NCBI RefSeq assembly: GCF_012767755.2
Contig: NZ_AP023189.1
Coordinates: forward strand, 3,784,001 to 3,848,000
Length of the DNA stretch: 64,000 nt
DNA from: Pseudomonas tohonis
GTDB taxonomy: Bacteria > Pseudomonadota > Gammaproteobacteria > Pseudomonadales > Pseudomonadaceae
Direction: 5' to 3'
The number at the start of each line of letters is the position of its first letter. Positions within the stretch are counted from its first letter, which is position 1. Position numbers and translations under genes: made by a program. The notes under the pieces were generated by a model that was not told the DNA's origin, searched no databases, and worked only from the letters and a program-made list of their open reading frames with translations. Positions 19,186 to 27,950 of this stretch are shown in pieces.

Positions 19186-20004
19186 TCACCTGCGCACACG
19201 CCTCGGCCGGCTGAACATCCGCGCGCCCATCAGCTCACGCACGAACAATCCGAACAGCTCCGCCTGGGTGCCGATCTCCAGCTTGTCGTAGAGGTTGCGC
19301 CGGTGGACCTTCACCGTGCCCCGGGTGATGCGCAGCTGCTGGGCGATCTCGCTGCTGGAATAGCCCTGCAACAGCAGCTGCACCACCTTGCACTCGCGCG
19401 GCGTCAGCAGCTCCCGCGCAAACAGGCTGAACACCTCGCGCACATGGTCGCTGGGCTGCAGCGCATCCACCGGCGGCTGGCCCCGCGCCTCACAGGCCAG
19501 GCGCACCACCTCCTGCACCACCGGCGCCGCGATGCCCAGGAGCTCCAGCTCCTCCTCGCTGAACGCCGCCCCGCCCTGCCCGCGCATCAACGACAACACC
19601 GCGCGACACCCCGGTGCCGGCGTGGTGAAGAAGCCCAGCTCCTCGCTCAGCTCAAGGCGGCGGTAGTAGAGCTGGAAGTAGTGGTTGTCCCGAAAGCTCC
19701 CCGGCGCCAGCGTGCGCATGCTGTAGAGGCCATCCGGCCGCTCGAAGGTGCAGGCGAGGAAGAACGGATCGAACAGGTACGCGCCGCCACGGTAGTCGTC
19801 GATGAAAGTGGCCTGCAGCTCGGCGGGCAAGGTGTGGAACAGCGGCAAGGGCGCATCGCTGCCTTCGAAGAGGAACAGCGCGAAATAATCGACCGGGACG
19901 GTGCGCTGCAGCCAGTCTGCCAAAGCCTGCAGCTGGGGTTGGCCCGGGGGTTGGGTGAGGACGGTGGTGATGTCCTGGGTCCATGTTTTCAGGTCGCTGT
20001 GCAT
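19186..20004 (-). CDS. LuxR-type transcriptional regulator
   Basis: 272 residues from the ATG at 20004, which has GGAGG eleven bases upstream. The C-terminal LuxR helix-turn-helix is complete: LTPRECKVVQLLLQGYSSSEIAQQLRITRGTVKVHRRNLYDKL is present in full near residues 190-235. The N-terminal 180 residues match no domain I can name; no receiver or clear autoinducer-binding motif is visible. The gene is convergent with the GGDEF-EAL gene (60-base gap) and divergent from the small Xre gene. A deleted copy of this gene lies at about 35.3-35.5 kb. Confidence 0.88.
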   Translation of the reverse strand: MHSDLKTWTQDITTVLTQPPGQPQLQALADWLQRTVPVDYFALFLFEGSDAPLPLFHTLPAELQATFIDDYRGGAYLFDPFFLACTFERPDGLYSMRTLAPGSFRDNHYFQLYYRRLELSEELGFFTTPAPGCRAVLSLMRGQGGAAFSEEELELLGIAAPVVQEVVRLACEARGQPPVDALQPSDHVREVFSLFARELLTPRECKVVQLLLQGYSSSEIAQQLRITRGTVKVHRRNLYDKLEIGTQAELFGLFVRELMGARMFSRPRRVRR

Positions 20005-20140
20005 TGGCCGGGAGCCTCCATACCAAACCACGAGAGAGGGAGAATGTAAGAGCAAATCTCACTCGACCAAACATACTCCTTTGAGTATAGATTAATGGCC
20101 GAACGGAGGGCTTCATCGTTCCTTTTTGCGAGTAGGCGGG

Positions 20141-20410
20141 ATGGAACTGAAGCAAGCACTCGGGCAGGCCATCAAGGAATTGAGAATCAGCAAAGAGCTT
20201 TCACAGGAAACGGTAGGAGCAAGCCAGAGCTACGTCAGTGATGTAGAGCGCGGCATCAAAAGCCCCACAGTGATCAAGCTGGTAGAACTGGCGGAGAACA
20301 TGGGGGTGCATCCTCTTACAGTTCTGGCCAAGAGCTATCTACTGGCCGATCCGAACCTGAATGTAGAAAAACTTCTTGAGCAACTGCGCCAGGAGCTTGA
20401 TGTTCCTTAG
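20141..20410 (+). CDS. Small Xre-family helix-turn-helix regulator
   Basis: 89 residues from the ATG at 20141 with AGGCGGG directly upstream. A single HTH_3 domain fills residues 5-62: LGQAIKELRISKELSQETV, then the recognition helix SQSYVSDVERG and SPTVIKLVELAENMGVHPLTV. A short C-terminal helix follows. The size is that of C-protein-like or antitoxin-like repressors, but no toxin, methylase or endonuclease gene is adjacent. The codon and base use is more AT-rich than the flanking genes. It opens the accessory stretch. Confidence 0.82.
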   Translation: MELKQALGQAIKELRISKELSQETVGASQSYVSDVERGIKSPTVIKLVELAENMGVHPLTVLAKSYLLADPNLNVEKLLEQLRQELDVP

Positions 20411-20690
20411 CGACGCTGGCTCGACCCCACGACGTTCTCTTCCTTTTTCTTACCGAGGGTGGCGCGGAGTGACTCACCGGGCAGCCGCACAGGTACGAAT
20501 TGATAGAACCCAATAGAGAAAGTGGCGACATGCAAGGCGAAGGCTCCCTGTCTGATAGATCACCGAGCCATTGTTAGCTGCCACTCGGAAAGGGACCACG
20601 GTATTTACGACCCATTTGGCCACGAAAGGGAGCAACTGGATGCTCCTGAAATTAACTCCCTCCAAAAGATCCCCACCAACAAGGATCGTC
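20411..20690. other. Intergenic region (280 bp), no supported gene
   Basis: It has mixed GC content. On the minus strand a frame reads hydrophobic residues (FVAKWVVNTVVPFRVAANN) but has no ribosome site or proper start and runs antisense into the next gene. I regard it as non-coding or as the remnant of something older. Confidence 0.4.
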
Positions 20691-21194
20691 ATGCGGCACA
20701 GCCCCGAATCCACCCCACCACGCCGCCAGCCCACGCACCGACTTGCCCATCGCCTGAAAATCCCAATCGCAGCGCTGCTGCTTCTCACCGCCCTCCCCGC
20801 CCTGTGCGGCCCGGAGCCCTCCTTCACCGGGCACTGGTACCTGGACCTGCGCACAGCGGAACAGAAAGAAGCAAAGGCCGAATGCGGCGGCACAGGCTTC
20901 GACCTGGTCCAACAGGGCAACGCCATAACCGGCACCCACTACTTCGCCACGCTCGACTGCGGTCGGGTCAACGAAGGTGGGGAAGTCAAAGGCGTGGCTG
21001 CGGGATCGGAAGCCATTCTTCATGTCACCAGCGGCAGGAATGGGGCGGCCACAAGAGGCACGGCCACCCTGCGAGGCGGCCGCCTCGAATGGCAGGCAGA
21101 GAACGAGTTGAAAGCGGCCGTGCCGGAGGGTGACGCCAGCCTCATCCTGGGCGAAGGGGTTCTCGAAAGATTGCCTGGGTCGGATGCGAAGTAA
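20691..21194 (+). CDS. Secreted protein of unknown function
   Basis: 167 residues from the ATG at 20691, chosen because AAGGA lies ten bases upstream and because the resulting N-terminus is a Sec signal: a long basic region (HRLAHRLK), the hydrophobic stretch IPIAALLLLTALPALC, then a probable cleavage site before EPSFTG. The mature part of about 125 residues is rich in Gly and Thr and contains two cysteines (AECGG and LDCGR) that could form a disulfide. I do not recognise a family. A periplasmic location is likely. Confidence 0.75.
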   Translation: MRHSPESTPPRRQPTHRLAHRLKIPIAALLLLTALPALCGPEPSFTGHWYLDLRTAEQKEAKAECGGTGFDLVQQGNAITGTHYFATLDCGRVNEGGEVKGVAAGSEAILHVTSGRNGAATRGTATLRGGRLEWQAENELKAAVPEGDASLILGEGVLERLPGSDAK

Positions 21195-21364
21195 TGGGAG
21201 TGTGGACTGTCCGGGTGTGGCTGCTTTCGGTCAGGAGTTGCCGTTTGTCTTCGCTCCGGAACGAACATGATCCATACCTCGTCCTCTTCTAAGGGCGGCG
21301 GATAACAGCTAGCCCTATCGACGCGGCGCATGCGCCGCTCCTGGCTACCTGTACGAGCCTGCTC

Positions 21365-23959
21365 ATGACCAAGCGATTGGACGAGTACAACCGTAAGCGC
21401 GACTTCACAGCTACGCCCGAGCCATCGGGAAATTCAAATGCGAGGAAACGTCGCTCGCCTGCTGCCCATGCCCTGCAGTTTTGCATCCAGAAGCACGATG
21501 CAACCCGCCTTCATTACGACTTCCGCTTGGAGTTGGATGGCACGCTCAAGAGCTGGGCGGTCCCGAAGGGGCCGAGCCTCGATCCTAAGTCGCGAAGGCT
21601 TGCAGTTCATGTGGAAGATCACCCGCTCGACTACGCCACCTTCGAAGGCAACATTCCCGAAGGCCACTACGGAGCTGGCGATGTCATCGTCTGGGATAGA
21701 GGGGTGTGGATTCCGATTGGGGATCCAGCCGAGGGCTACCGAAAAGGGAAGCTCAAGTTCGAACTCGAAGGCGAAAAGCTAAGCGGTACCTGGAACCTCG
21801 TTCGCACCCATATCGAGGGGAAGCAGGAGCAGTGGTTTCTTATCAAGTCCAACGATGCGGCAGCTCGGCCTGCTTCCGACTATGACATCGTAAAAGCCCT
21901 CCCCGACAGCGTGTTGAGCGACCGTACCATCGTGCCGAAGAAGCGCAGCGGCAAGGTGGCCGAACCAAAACCCGCCAAGACTGTGTCGAGCAGGACGACG
22001 AAAAACAAGAGCGTCACCCTGAAAGGCGCCCGCACAGCTCCGCTACCGGAAACCCTCAAGCCCCAGCTGGCCACGTTGGTTGAATCAGTACCGGAAGGCG
22101 ATTGGCTCTATGAGATCAAGTTCGACGGCTACCGGATCATGGCTCGGATCGATGACGGGGCCGTCAGGCTGTTCACCCGCAATGGGCATGATTGGACGTC
22201 CAAGATGCCCCGCCAGGCCGAGGCACTTGCCAGTCTCGGTTTGGAATCGGCCTGGCTGGATGGCGAGGTCATCGTCGCGAACGAAGACGGTGTGCCTGAT
22301 TTCCAGGCACTCCAGAATGCCTTCGATTCGGGCAGTAGCGGCAACATCGTCTTCTATGCCTTCGACATGCCGTACCTCAATGGCATGGATCTACGAGACG
22401 TCCCCTTGGAGCAACGTCGCTCTGCCCTGGCGCAGGTCATGGAGCGCAGTGAGGATGAGGTTCTTCGCTATTCCGAGGACTTCGCTGAGTCAGCTGAAAC
22501 GATGCTCAACAGCGCCTGCCAGATGCACCTCGAAGGCCTTATCGGGAAGCTGGCCGGAAGCCCGTATGTTTCTCGGCGAAGCAGTACCTGGATCAAGCTC
22601 AAGTGTAAGCACCGTCAGGAATTCGTGGTCGTTGGGTATACCGAGCCGAAGGGGTCGCGAAGCGCGTTCGGCGCGTTGTTGCTCGGTTTGCACGACGCTG
22701 ATAGTGGCGAGCTTAGGTTTGCCGGGAAGGTCGGTACCGGATTCAACGAATCAACGCTGAACTCAATCTTCTCGCAGCTCAAATCGCTGGAAATCAAAAA
22801 GACGGCATTGGTGAACCCGCCGACCGGCTTCGAAGCGAAAGGTGTCCATTGGCTCAAGCCGGAGCTACTTGCCGAGGTCGCGTACGCGGAGATCACCAAG
22901 GACGGAATCGTTCGCCACGCGGTGTTCCATGGGTTGCGTAACGACAAACCCGCCAAGGCGATCACTGAAGAGCGCGCGAAGCCAGCCGCTGAGGTTGAGA
23001 AGCCTGTTCCCAAGAAGCCACGGACGAAGAAGAGTGTCGGGGAAGAGCCTTCACCTTCTGCAAAGCAGATTCGTATCACTCACCCAGAGCGCGTCATCGA
23101 TGCCACCAGCGGATCGACGAAGATGCAGCTCGCCGAATACTACGCGTGGGTGTCGCGGTGGATGCTCACACACCCCCATCTGAAAGATCGCCCCGTTGCG
23201 CTGGTTCGGGCCCCTGAGGGAATCGCTGGCGAGCTGTTCTTCCAGAAAAACGCCGAGCGCCTGGCTATTCCCGGAATCGAGACCATGGGCAAGGAGTACT
23301 CGGGACAACCAGTGATGCTGATCAATCGAGTCGAAGCGCTGGTGGGCGCCGTGCAGATGAGCACGGTCGAGTTTCACACCTGGAACGCAACATCTGCAGA
23401 TCTCGAGCGACCGAACCGCTTTGTGCTGGATCTAGACCCCGATCCTGCGCTGCCCTGGAAACGCATGGTTGAGGCGACCCAACTGACGCTCACCATTCTG
23501 GATGAGCTGGGTCTGGCCTCCTACCTGAAAACCAGTGGCGGCAAGGGTATCCACATAGTGGTGCCGCTGGCGCCAAAGGCCAGTTGGGACGAGGTGAAAG
23601 AGTTCAGCCACGCCATCGTCAAGCACATGGCCAAGCTACTGCCGGATCGCTTCTCTGCTGTTTCCGGCCCCAAGAACCGGATCGGCCGGATCTTCATCGA
23701 CTACCTGCGCAACAGCCAGGGTGCCACGACTATCGGCGCCTACTCGGCGCGCACCCGTGAAGGCTTACCCGTATCGGTTCCGATCTTCCGAGAGGAAGTC
23801 GCAGAGCTCAAAGGTGCGAACGCCTGGAACATCCACAACCTGCACGAGCGACTGACCGAACTGGGGAGCGACGACCCTTGGGCGGGCTACCCAAAAACGA
23901 AGCAAGTCATTACCAAAGAGATGCGCGAGCGCATCGGTCTCAAGAAGAGGGTTGGCTGA
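21365..23959 (+). CDS. ligD: Multidomain DNA ligase D (non-homologous end joining)
   Basis: 864 residues with the Pseudomonas-type order. A 3'-phosphoesterase domain comes first (QKHDATRLHYDFRLELDG, about residues 41-59, through about 190). The ATP-dependent ligase domain follows, with adenylated lysine in EIKFDGYR (Lys252). The primase-like polymerase domain starts near residue 570 (ITHPERVID) and carries the LDLDPDP metal-binding motif. The enzyme trims, fills and seals double-strand breaks, normally with the end-binding protein Ku. No ku gene is visible in the window. The stop codon overlaps the start of the DUF2188 gene (TGATG), so translation is coupled. Confidence 0.95.
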   Translation: MTKRLDEYNRKRDFTATPEPSGNSNARKRRSPAAHALQFCIQKHDATRLHYDFRLELDGTLKSWAVPKGPSLDPKSRRLAVHVEDHPLDYATFEGNIPEGHYGAGDVIVWDRGVWIPIGDPAEGYRKGKLKFELEGEKLSGTWNLVRTHIEGKQEQWFLIKSNDAAARPASDYDIVKALPDSVLSDRTIVPKKRSGKVAEPKPAKTVSSRTTKNKSVTLKGARTAPLPETLKPQLATLVESVPEGDWLYEIKFDGYRIMARIDDGAVRLFTRNGHDWTSKMPRQAEALASLGLESAWLDGEVIVANEDGVPDFQALQNAFDSGSSGNIVFYAFDMPYLNGMDLRDVPLEQRRSALAQVMERSEDEVLRYSEDFAESAETMLNSACQMHLEGLIGKLAGSPYVSRRSSTWIKLKCKHRQEFVVVGYTEPKGSRSAFGALLLGLHDADSGELRFAGKVGTGFNESTLNSIFSQLKSLEIKKTALVNPPTGFEAKGVHWLKPELLAEVAYAEITKDGIVRHAVFHGLRNDKPAKAITEERAKPAAEVEKPVPKKPRTKKSVGEEPSPSAKQIRITHPERVIDATSGSTKMQLAEYYAWVSRWMLTHPHLKDRPVALVRAPEGIAGELFFQKNAERLAIPGIETMGKEYSGQPVMLINRVEALVGAVQMSTVEFHTWNATSADLERPNRFVLDLDPDPALPWKRMVEATQLTLTILDELGLASYLKTSGGKGIHIVVPLAPKASWDEVKEFSHAIVKHMAKLLPDRFSAVSGPKNRIGRIFIDYLRNSQGATTIGAYSARTREGLPVSVPIFREEVAELKGANAWNIHNLHERLTELGSDDPWAGYPKTKQVITKEMRERIGLKKRVG

Positions 23960-24183
23960 TGAAAAATTATCACTTGGTACCCAAAGACAACGAGTGGGTT
24001 CTGCATGAGGAAGGCAGCACGAAGTCACTCAAGAAGGCAGCTACCAAAGACGAGATGCTTTTGCTGATACCGATGCACTTCGCTGGAAAGGAAGCGTCGG
24101 TAAAGGTCCACCGGGCCGATGGCACCCTCGAAGAAGAGCGGACCTATCCGCGGAAGTCTGATCCCCGCGAGAGCAAAGGTTGA
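23959..24183 (+). CDS. DUF2188 small protein
   Basis: 74 residues. The sequence fits the DUF2188 pattern: a start like YHLVPKDNEWVLHEEG, a helix of about 15 residues, then a strand with the VHRADGTLEEERTYP ending. Such proteins are small, soluble and of unknown function. The start codon shares its A with the ligD stop codon, so the protein is probably made together with LigD. Whether it acts in end joining is unknown. Confidence 0.78.
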   Translation: MKNYHLVPKDNEWVLHEEGSTKSLKKAATKDEMLLLIPMHFAGKEASVKVHRADGTLEEERTYPRKSDPRESKG

Positions 24184-24251
24184 CCTCGTCGTCCAGGTAT
24201 CGGCAGAGCCCAACGTCCATTGAAGCTTGCATAGCCATCGAGGAGAAAATC

Positions 24252-24455
24252 ATGAACAACCCAGACCACGATAAAACTCCCGTTCCCGAAAGCTCGCAGG
24301 AAACTCAACAGGGGTCGAAGAGAGGGGCCGGCAAACTTGAGACCCCCGATCCTGCGACCGAGACAGTGGACAAAGTGATCACGCCCACATCAGTTAAGAA
24401 AATGGAAAAGGAAACAGAGGAGATCCGTTCAAAAACGGGTACGAGCAAGCCTTAA
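24252..24455 (+). CDS. Small hydrophilic protein of unknown function
   Basis: 67 residues behind a good AGGAG site. The sequence is charged and polar (NNPDHDKTPVPESSQ and KKMEKETEEIRSKTG), with no hydrophobic core, so it is likely disordered. It follows the DUF2188 gene by 68 bases and could belong to the same transcript as ligD. No family is recognised. Confidence 0.6.
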   Translation: MNNPDHDKTPVPESSQETQQGSKRGAGKLETPDPATETVDKVITPTSVKKMEKETEEIRSKTGTSKP

Positions 24456-24475
24456 GGACCAACCGTGGGTTACCG

Positions 24476-24512
24476 CTTGGGGTGGCAGTGACCGAACGGC
24501 GGCCACCCCAAG
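24476..24512. promoter_or_regulatory. Perfect 11-bp inverted repeat between two small genes
   Basis: CTTGGGGTGGC (24476-24486) and GCCACCCCAAG (24502-24512) are perfect complements with a 15-base loop. The element begins 20 bases after the small hydrophilic gene and ends 22 bases before the next start codon. It could be a terminator without a T tract or an RNA hairpin in the leader of the downstream gene. Confidence 0.45.
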
Positions 24513-24534
24513 GAATGCAGGAGAACACTGGGCG

Positions 24535-25149
24535 ATGAGAATAGCCTGCCTCGGCTGGGGATCGCTGATATGGAAACCGGGAATACTCCCCGTGAGGGAA
24601 GCCTGGAGGCACGATGGACCAGATCTCCCAATAGATTTTGTACGCGAAGGGGACAACGGTGAGCTCGATGCGGTCATTTCCCCGGGGGCACCGATGACTC
24701 GCGTGTTGTGGGCCTTGGTTGAAGCGGACTCTATCGCTGCTGCGAGAGAGTTTTTACGGCAGAGAGAGAAGATCCCTTCATCACAGCCAAGGTGTATTGG
24801 CAGCATTCCAAACAACAGGCATCGGTACCGGTTCGCGGAAGAGATATCGCGCTGGGCCCGCTCGAAGAGGCTCGATGGCGTGATCTGGACGGCACTGCCA
24901 CCGCGATTTAACGGCGAAAATGGGACGTGCCCCACCCTTGAAGAAGCCGTGAATCACCTGAGCAATCTGCCTGCGGACATACGCGGTCATGCTGAGTTCT
25001 ATATCCGATCAGCGCCCCGGGTTGTTCGAACGGAAATCAGATGCGCTCTGGAGAAAGAACTGGGCTGGTTCCCAAATGAAGTTGCAGCGCGTGCGGTTCC
25101 TGCTCGGCAAGGTGCCCCGTGGCCGGGTTCAAGTCGCCGGCGCATTTGA
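24535..25149 (+). CDS. Hypothetical protein with a possible gamma-glutamylcyclotransferase-like start
   Basis: 204 residues. It opens MRIACLGWGSLIWKPG, which recalls the YGSL/GWGSL glycine-rich start of gamma-glutamylcyclotransferase-fold proteins. A candidate acidic residue lies in the EADSIAAAREFLRQRE region, and the fold would fit a small cytoplasmic enzyme. No clear catalytic assignment can be made. The last 20 residues (VPARQGAPWPGSSRRRI) look unlike the body and may reflect a frameshift or read-through at the 3' end. It is probably not part of the ligD transcript. Confidence 0.6.
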   Translation: MRIACLGWGSLIWKPGILPVREAWRHDGPDLPIDFVREGDNGELDAVISPGAPMTRVLWALVEADSIAAAREFLRQREKIPSSQPRCIGSIPNNRHRYRFAEEISRWARSKRLDGVIWTALPPRFNGENGTCPTLEEAVNHLSNLPADIRGHAEFYIRSAPRVVRTEIRCALEKELGWFPNEVAARAVPARQGAPWPGSSRRRI

Positions 25150-25217
25150 GGCTGCTTCATTGAGAATGGACATGATGCTGGGAGCACAAACGCAGGGCAC
25201 CAGCGGATCTTTGGGCC

Positions 25218-25427
25218 CTATTCCCGTTCCCAGGGTAGGCGAAGCCCGTCACGAGCGTGGACAAGATATTTCTCAGCGAGGGCTTCCGGTTCGCACCCCG
25301 CCGCTTCAGCTCTGCCCAGAACTTGGGCAATTATCCTGTCGGGTGGCAGGGTCGGGCGCCATTGGGCGATCTTTTCCGCTATCCGCCTCAGCTCATCGGA
25401 GGCGTGTGGACCGCGCTCGACATTCAC
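25218..25427 (-). CDS. Small hypothetical protein, second gene of a two-gene unit
   Basis: 69 residues starting with GTG. The start overlaps the stop of the preceding 82-residue gene in the arrangement GTGA, a typical sign of coupled translation. The protein is helical and charged (SDELRRIAEKIAQWRP, AAGCEPEALAEKYLVHARDG) and ends LRLPWERE. No family is recognised. The overlap and the protein-like composition are the reasons for calling it real. Confidence 0.6.
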   Translation of the reverse strand: MNVERGPHASDELRRIAEKIAQWRPTLPPDRIIAQVLGRAEAAGCEPEALAEKYLVHARDGLRLPWERE

Positions 25428-25672
25428 GCACGAATGCCCTTACGCGCGATCGCTACCGCAAACTCTTCGCTTAAGGATTTGCTCAGCTTCTTGATAGCCG
25501 GTGCGGAACCCAACTGAGTTGTAGGAAGCCCAGGAATAGTGACGATATCCCGATTGGCCTTGCTGCAGAATTGAAGCGTGACGCTGCCGTCCGCCATCCG
25601 TGACGCTTCGCAGCTGTAGGCTGGCATGTAGATTCCGAAGAGCTTGCTGATGTCGCCAGTAGTGAGATTCAT
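25424..25672 (-). CDS. Small protein resembling DUF1652
   Basis: 82 residues from the ATG at 25672 with GGAG seven bases upstream. The same frame is open further upstream but without a better start. The layout resembles the Pseudomonas family DUF1652: an N-terminal helix, a P-x-x-C motif (MPAYSCEAS), a DGSVTLQF strand, and a helical end with SAPAIKKLSKSLSEEF. The match is by eye only. The stop overlaps the start of the 69-residue gene. Confidence 0.6.
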   Translation of the reverse strand: MNLTTGDISKLFGIYMPAYSCEASRMADGSVTLQFCSKANRDIVTIPGLPTTQLGSAPAIKKLSKSLSEEFAVAIARKGIRA

Positions 25673-25795
25673 AATGAGCTCCGCCCATGAATCGAGCCAA
25701 TAAGATGACGTCAGGATAGCGAGGACAAACAGCGAGGCGTAGACCGCATGGTCAGTTTCTGATCGATGGCACGGAACGTTTGCAAACAGCCGCAA

Positions 25796-26140
25796 TCAGT
25801 TGACGCTTCGCCGAAAGGTGGTAACTCCAGGCGCCTGACTGATGATGTTGCCCTGGATTGATTTCTGATTGATGGGCGTAATGATTAAACGACGAGCGGT
25901 GACTTGGCGCTTCGAGCGGAGCTCGTAAGTCGAATTACCGAGGTCAATGAGTGCAATCTGGGTGAGTTCTACAGGTGACTGCTCAGAGAGGGTTTCAAAA
26001 GTTACGTACGCGAGGCCTTGATACTGCATGGCTCCGTTCATTCCACGCACCTTTAACACGGTTGTTGATTGACTATTCAGGGAACCATAGACCACTACCT
26101 TGCGGAAAATCATCCAGGCATGGTGAGTCAGGGGTAGCAA
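25796..26140 (-). CDS. Hypothetical protein, possibly interrupted
   Basis: 114 residues at most. It is strand-rich (KVVVYGSLNSQSTTVLKVRGMNG, in parts) with no recognised domain. The stop codon at its end is followed immediately, in the same frame, by another 41 open codons that lead into the 82-residue gene, including a hydrophobic stretch (YASLFVLAILTSSYWL). It could therefore be one membrane-anchored protein broken by a stop, or a separate gene. No strong ribosome site supports the start. Low confidence. Confidence 0.4.
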   Translation of the reverse strand: MLPLTHHAWMIFRKVVVYGSLNSQSTTVLKVRGMNGAMQYQGLAYVTFETLSEQSPVELTQIALIDLGNSTYELRSKRQVTARRLIITPINQKSIQGNIISQAPGVTTFRRSVN

Positions 26141-26634
26141 GGCTCTACCCGCTTAAGCTCAGCTTTTGATTGACGAGTCCATGGCCACGGCCTAGCGCCG
26201 TATCACCAAGCTGGAAGATAGAGTCAGCACTCAGCTCGGCCGGCTTCAGTTCATATGGGTTCTACCCCGTTAGCCTCGTATCTCACTGGAGGCGGGCAAG
26301 GTGTGGAAGATCTACTTCCCCAACCCCAAGGCGGCCAGCCCGGCATCGCCCCCTCCCAAGTGCCTAAGGGCAAAGCCTTCGAGTACAGGGTGATTGGCGA
26401 GGGAGAGGATCGGCGGGTGTATGTGGTCACCACCGACCCGCCGGGGGAGTTTGCCTGAATACATGATCGGTGGCCGGTGCTGACGTAACGGTAGTGGTGC
26501 GAAGCAAGAAGTGTTCACCCGCCCCATTGCTCCAGGCCGGCTGCAGCCCTTACCGAGCGGTGGTTGCCAGTCCGCCATCGGCCGATGCCTACCCTACACC
26601 TGCGCCCGCTACCGCTGCTCGCCCGAAATCGAAC
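26141..26634. other. Intergenic region (494 bp) with possible gene remnants
   Basis: No intact gene is supported. Around 26182-26260 one forward frame reads RRITKLEDRVSTQL, which looks like the recognition-helix end of a LysR-type DNA-binding domain but is preceded by a stop codon and soon ends. A second open stretch ends at 26458 with KGKAFEYRVIGEGEDRR. Both have the look of decayed genes, in keeping with the accessory character of the neighbourhood. Confidence 0.35.
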
Positions 26635-27153
26635 TCACGCAACCTGAAGCGATGACTGCTGGCTACGCTGCCAGCGCTTGGGGGAGATGCCGGTCAGCTT
26701 GCGAAATGTCCGGGTGAAATGGGACTGGTCGGAGAATCCGCACTCGAAGGCGACTTCGCACATGGACATCGAGCCTTCGGCGATCAGGAGCTGGGCACGT
26801 TCGATACGGGACTTGAGCGTCCATTCCTGCGGCGACATGCCGGTGGTTTTCTTGAAGGCGCGGGAGAAATGACTCCTGGACATGGAGCATTGCGAGGCGA
26901 CTTCGGCGATGGAGAGCTTGTCCTGGCATGTGGACGCCAGAATCCGTTTGGCCTTGCGCTCCTGCCAGGGCGCCAACGCGAGCCTGTCCCGAATGTCCGC
27001 CACGTGGTCCTCGTAGCGGACGACCAGGTGCTGGCAAAGACGCATGCCCAGTTGGTGCAGGGACTGGGGTTCGGGCCGCGCACTGTCTTGCAGCGCTGCC
27101 TGGAACGCCATGGCGAGTTGGTAGGTTTCCTGATCGAGCACGGCCATGTTCAT
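26635..27153 (-). CDS. AraC-type transcriptional regulator, short form
   Basis: 172 residues, with AGGAG ten bases before the ATG. The C-terminal 100 residues form a complete AraC double helix-turn-helix: LSIAEVASQCSMSRSHFSRAFKK and MSMCEVAFECGFSDQSHFTRTFRK, followed by the ISPKRWQR end. The N-terminal 65 residues are too short for a cupin ligand-binding domain and look helical. It is transcribed in the same direction as, and 110 bases downstream of, the isochorismatase-like gene, so it may regulate that gene. Confidence 0.88.
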   Translation of the reverse strand: MNMAVLDQETYQLAMAFQAALQDSARPEPQSLHQLGMRLCQHLVVRYEDHVADIRDRLALAPWQERKAKRILASTCQDKLSIAEVASQCSMSRSHFSRAFKKTTGMSPQEWTLKSRIERAQLLIAEGSMSMCEVAFECGFSDQSHFTRTFRKLTGISPKRWQRSQQSSLQVA

Positions 27154-27263
27154 CGCTATCTCCTGGTAACGCGCGCAGCCGTGCCCACCACCGAGAGGGT
27201 ATCGGCTTGCGTCTGAATCTTTCGGTTGGAAGGGCCGCCCCCGAGAACCGGGGGCGCCCAGGC

Positions 27264-27950
27264 TTAGAGGGGTGCGGCGACCGGGGCCAGGGTCGGACCG
27301 TGCGCAACGCGCTCAGGCGCCTTGTGGACCATGGTGTAGGCGTAGTCGACGCCCATGCCGTATGCGCCGGAGTGTTCCTTGACCAGGTTCATGACGGCGT
27401 CGTAAGTGTCGCGATTCTTCCAGTCGCGCTGCCATTCCAGCAGCACCTGCTGCCAGGTCATGGGCACCACGCCAGCCTGGATCATGCGCTGCATGGCGTA
27501 GTCGTGCGCTTCCTTGGTAGTGCCGCCGGAAGCGTCGGCGACCATGTAGATCTCGTAGTCGGCATCGTGCATGGCCGAGAGTGCGAAGGTGGTGTTGCAC
27601 ACCTCGGTCCAGAGGCCTGCGACGATGATTTTCTTGCGCCCGTTCTTCTTCAAGGCATCACGGACCTTCTGGTCGTCCCAGGAATTCATCGAGGTGCGCT
27701 CGAGCAGCGGCGCATCGGGAAACACTGCGAGCAGCTCGGGGTAGGTATGGCCGGAGAAGCTCTCGGTCTCCACCGTGGTGATGGTGGTGGGCACGTCGAA
27801 GATCTTCGCGGCCTTGGCCAGGGCCACCGTGTTGTTCTTCAGGGTTTGCCGGTCGATGCTCTGGACACCGAAGGCCATCTGGGGTTGGTGGTCGATGAAG
27901 ATCAGTTGGCTGTTCTGGGGCGTCAGGACTTCGGTTTTCGGATTGTTCAT
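27264..27950 (-). CDS. Isochorismatase-like hydrolase, YcaC type
   Basis: 228 residues. Cysteine hydrolase fold with the Asp in IFIDHQ (Asp20), the ERTSMNSWDD loop and the nucleophile Cys in GLWTEVCNTTF (Cys118). Strong overall likeness to YcaC (DASGGTTKEAHDYAMQRM and MTWQQVLLEWQRDW). YcaC itself has no settled substrate. There is no signal peptide. The gene is divergent from a RidA-family gene across 273 bases that contain a perfect 12-bp inverted repeat, so the two may respond to the same signal. Confidence 0.9.
   Translation of the reverse strand: MNNPKTEVLTPQNSQLIFIDHQPQMAFGVQSIDRQTLKNNTVALAKAAKIFDVPTTITTVETESFSGHTYPELLAVFPDAPLLERTSMNSWDDQKVRDALKKNGRKKIIVAGLWTEVCNTTFALSAMHDADYEIYMVADASGGTTKEAHDYAMQRMIQAGVVPMTWQQVLLEWQRDWKNRDTYDAVMNLVKEHSGAYGMGVDYAYTMVHKAPERVAHGPTLAPVAAPL

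Noticed and set aside
20474..20935. 153-codon minus-strand frame
   Set aside because: It overlaps the signal-peptide gene on the opposite strand, has no ribosome site, and its composition changes abruptly inside.
26182..26260. Possible LysR helix-turn-helix (RRITKLEDRVSTQL)
   Set aside because: Too short, preceded by a stop and not followed by the rest of a regulator. Mentioned only as a remnant.
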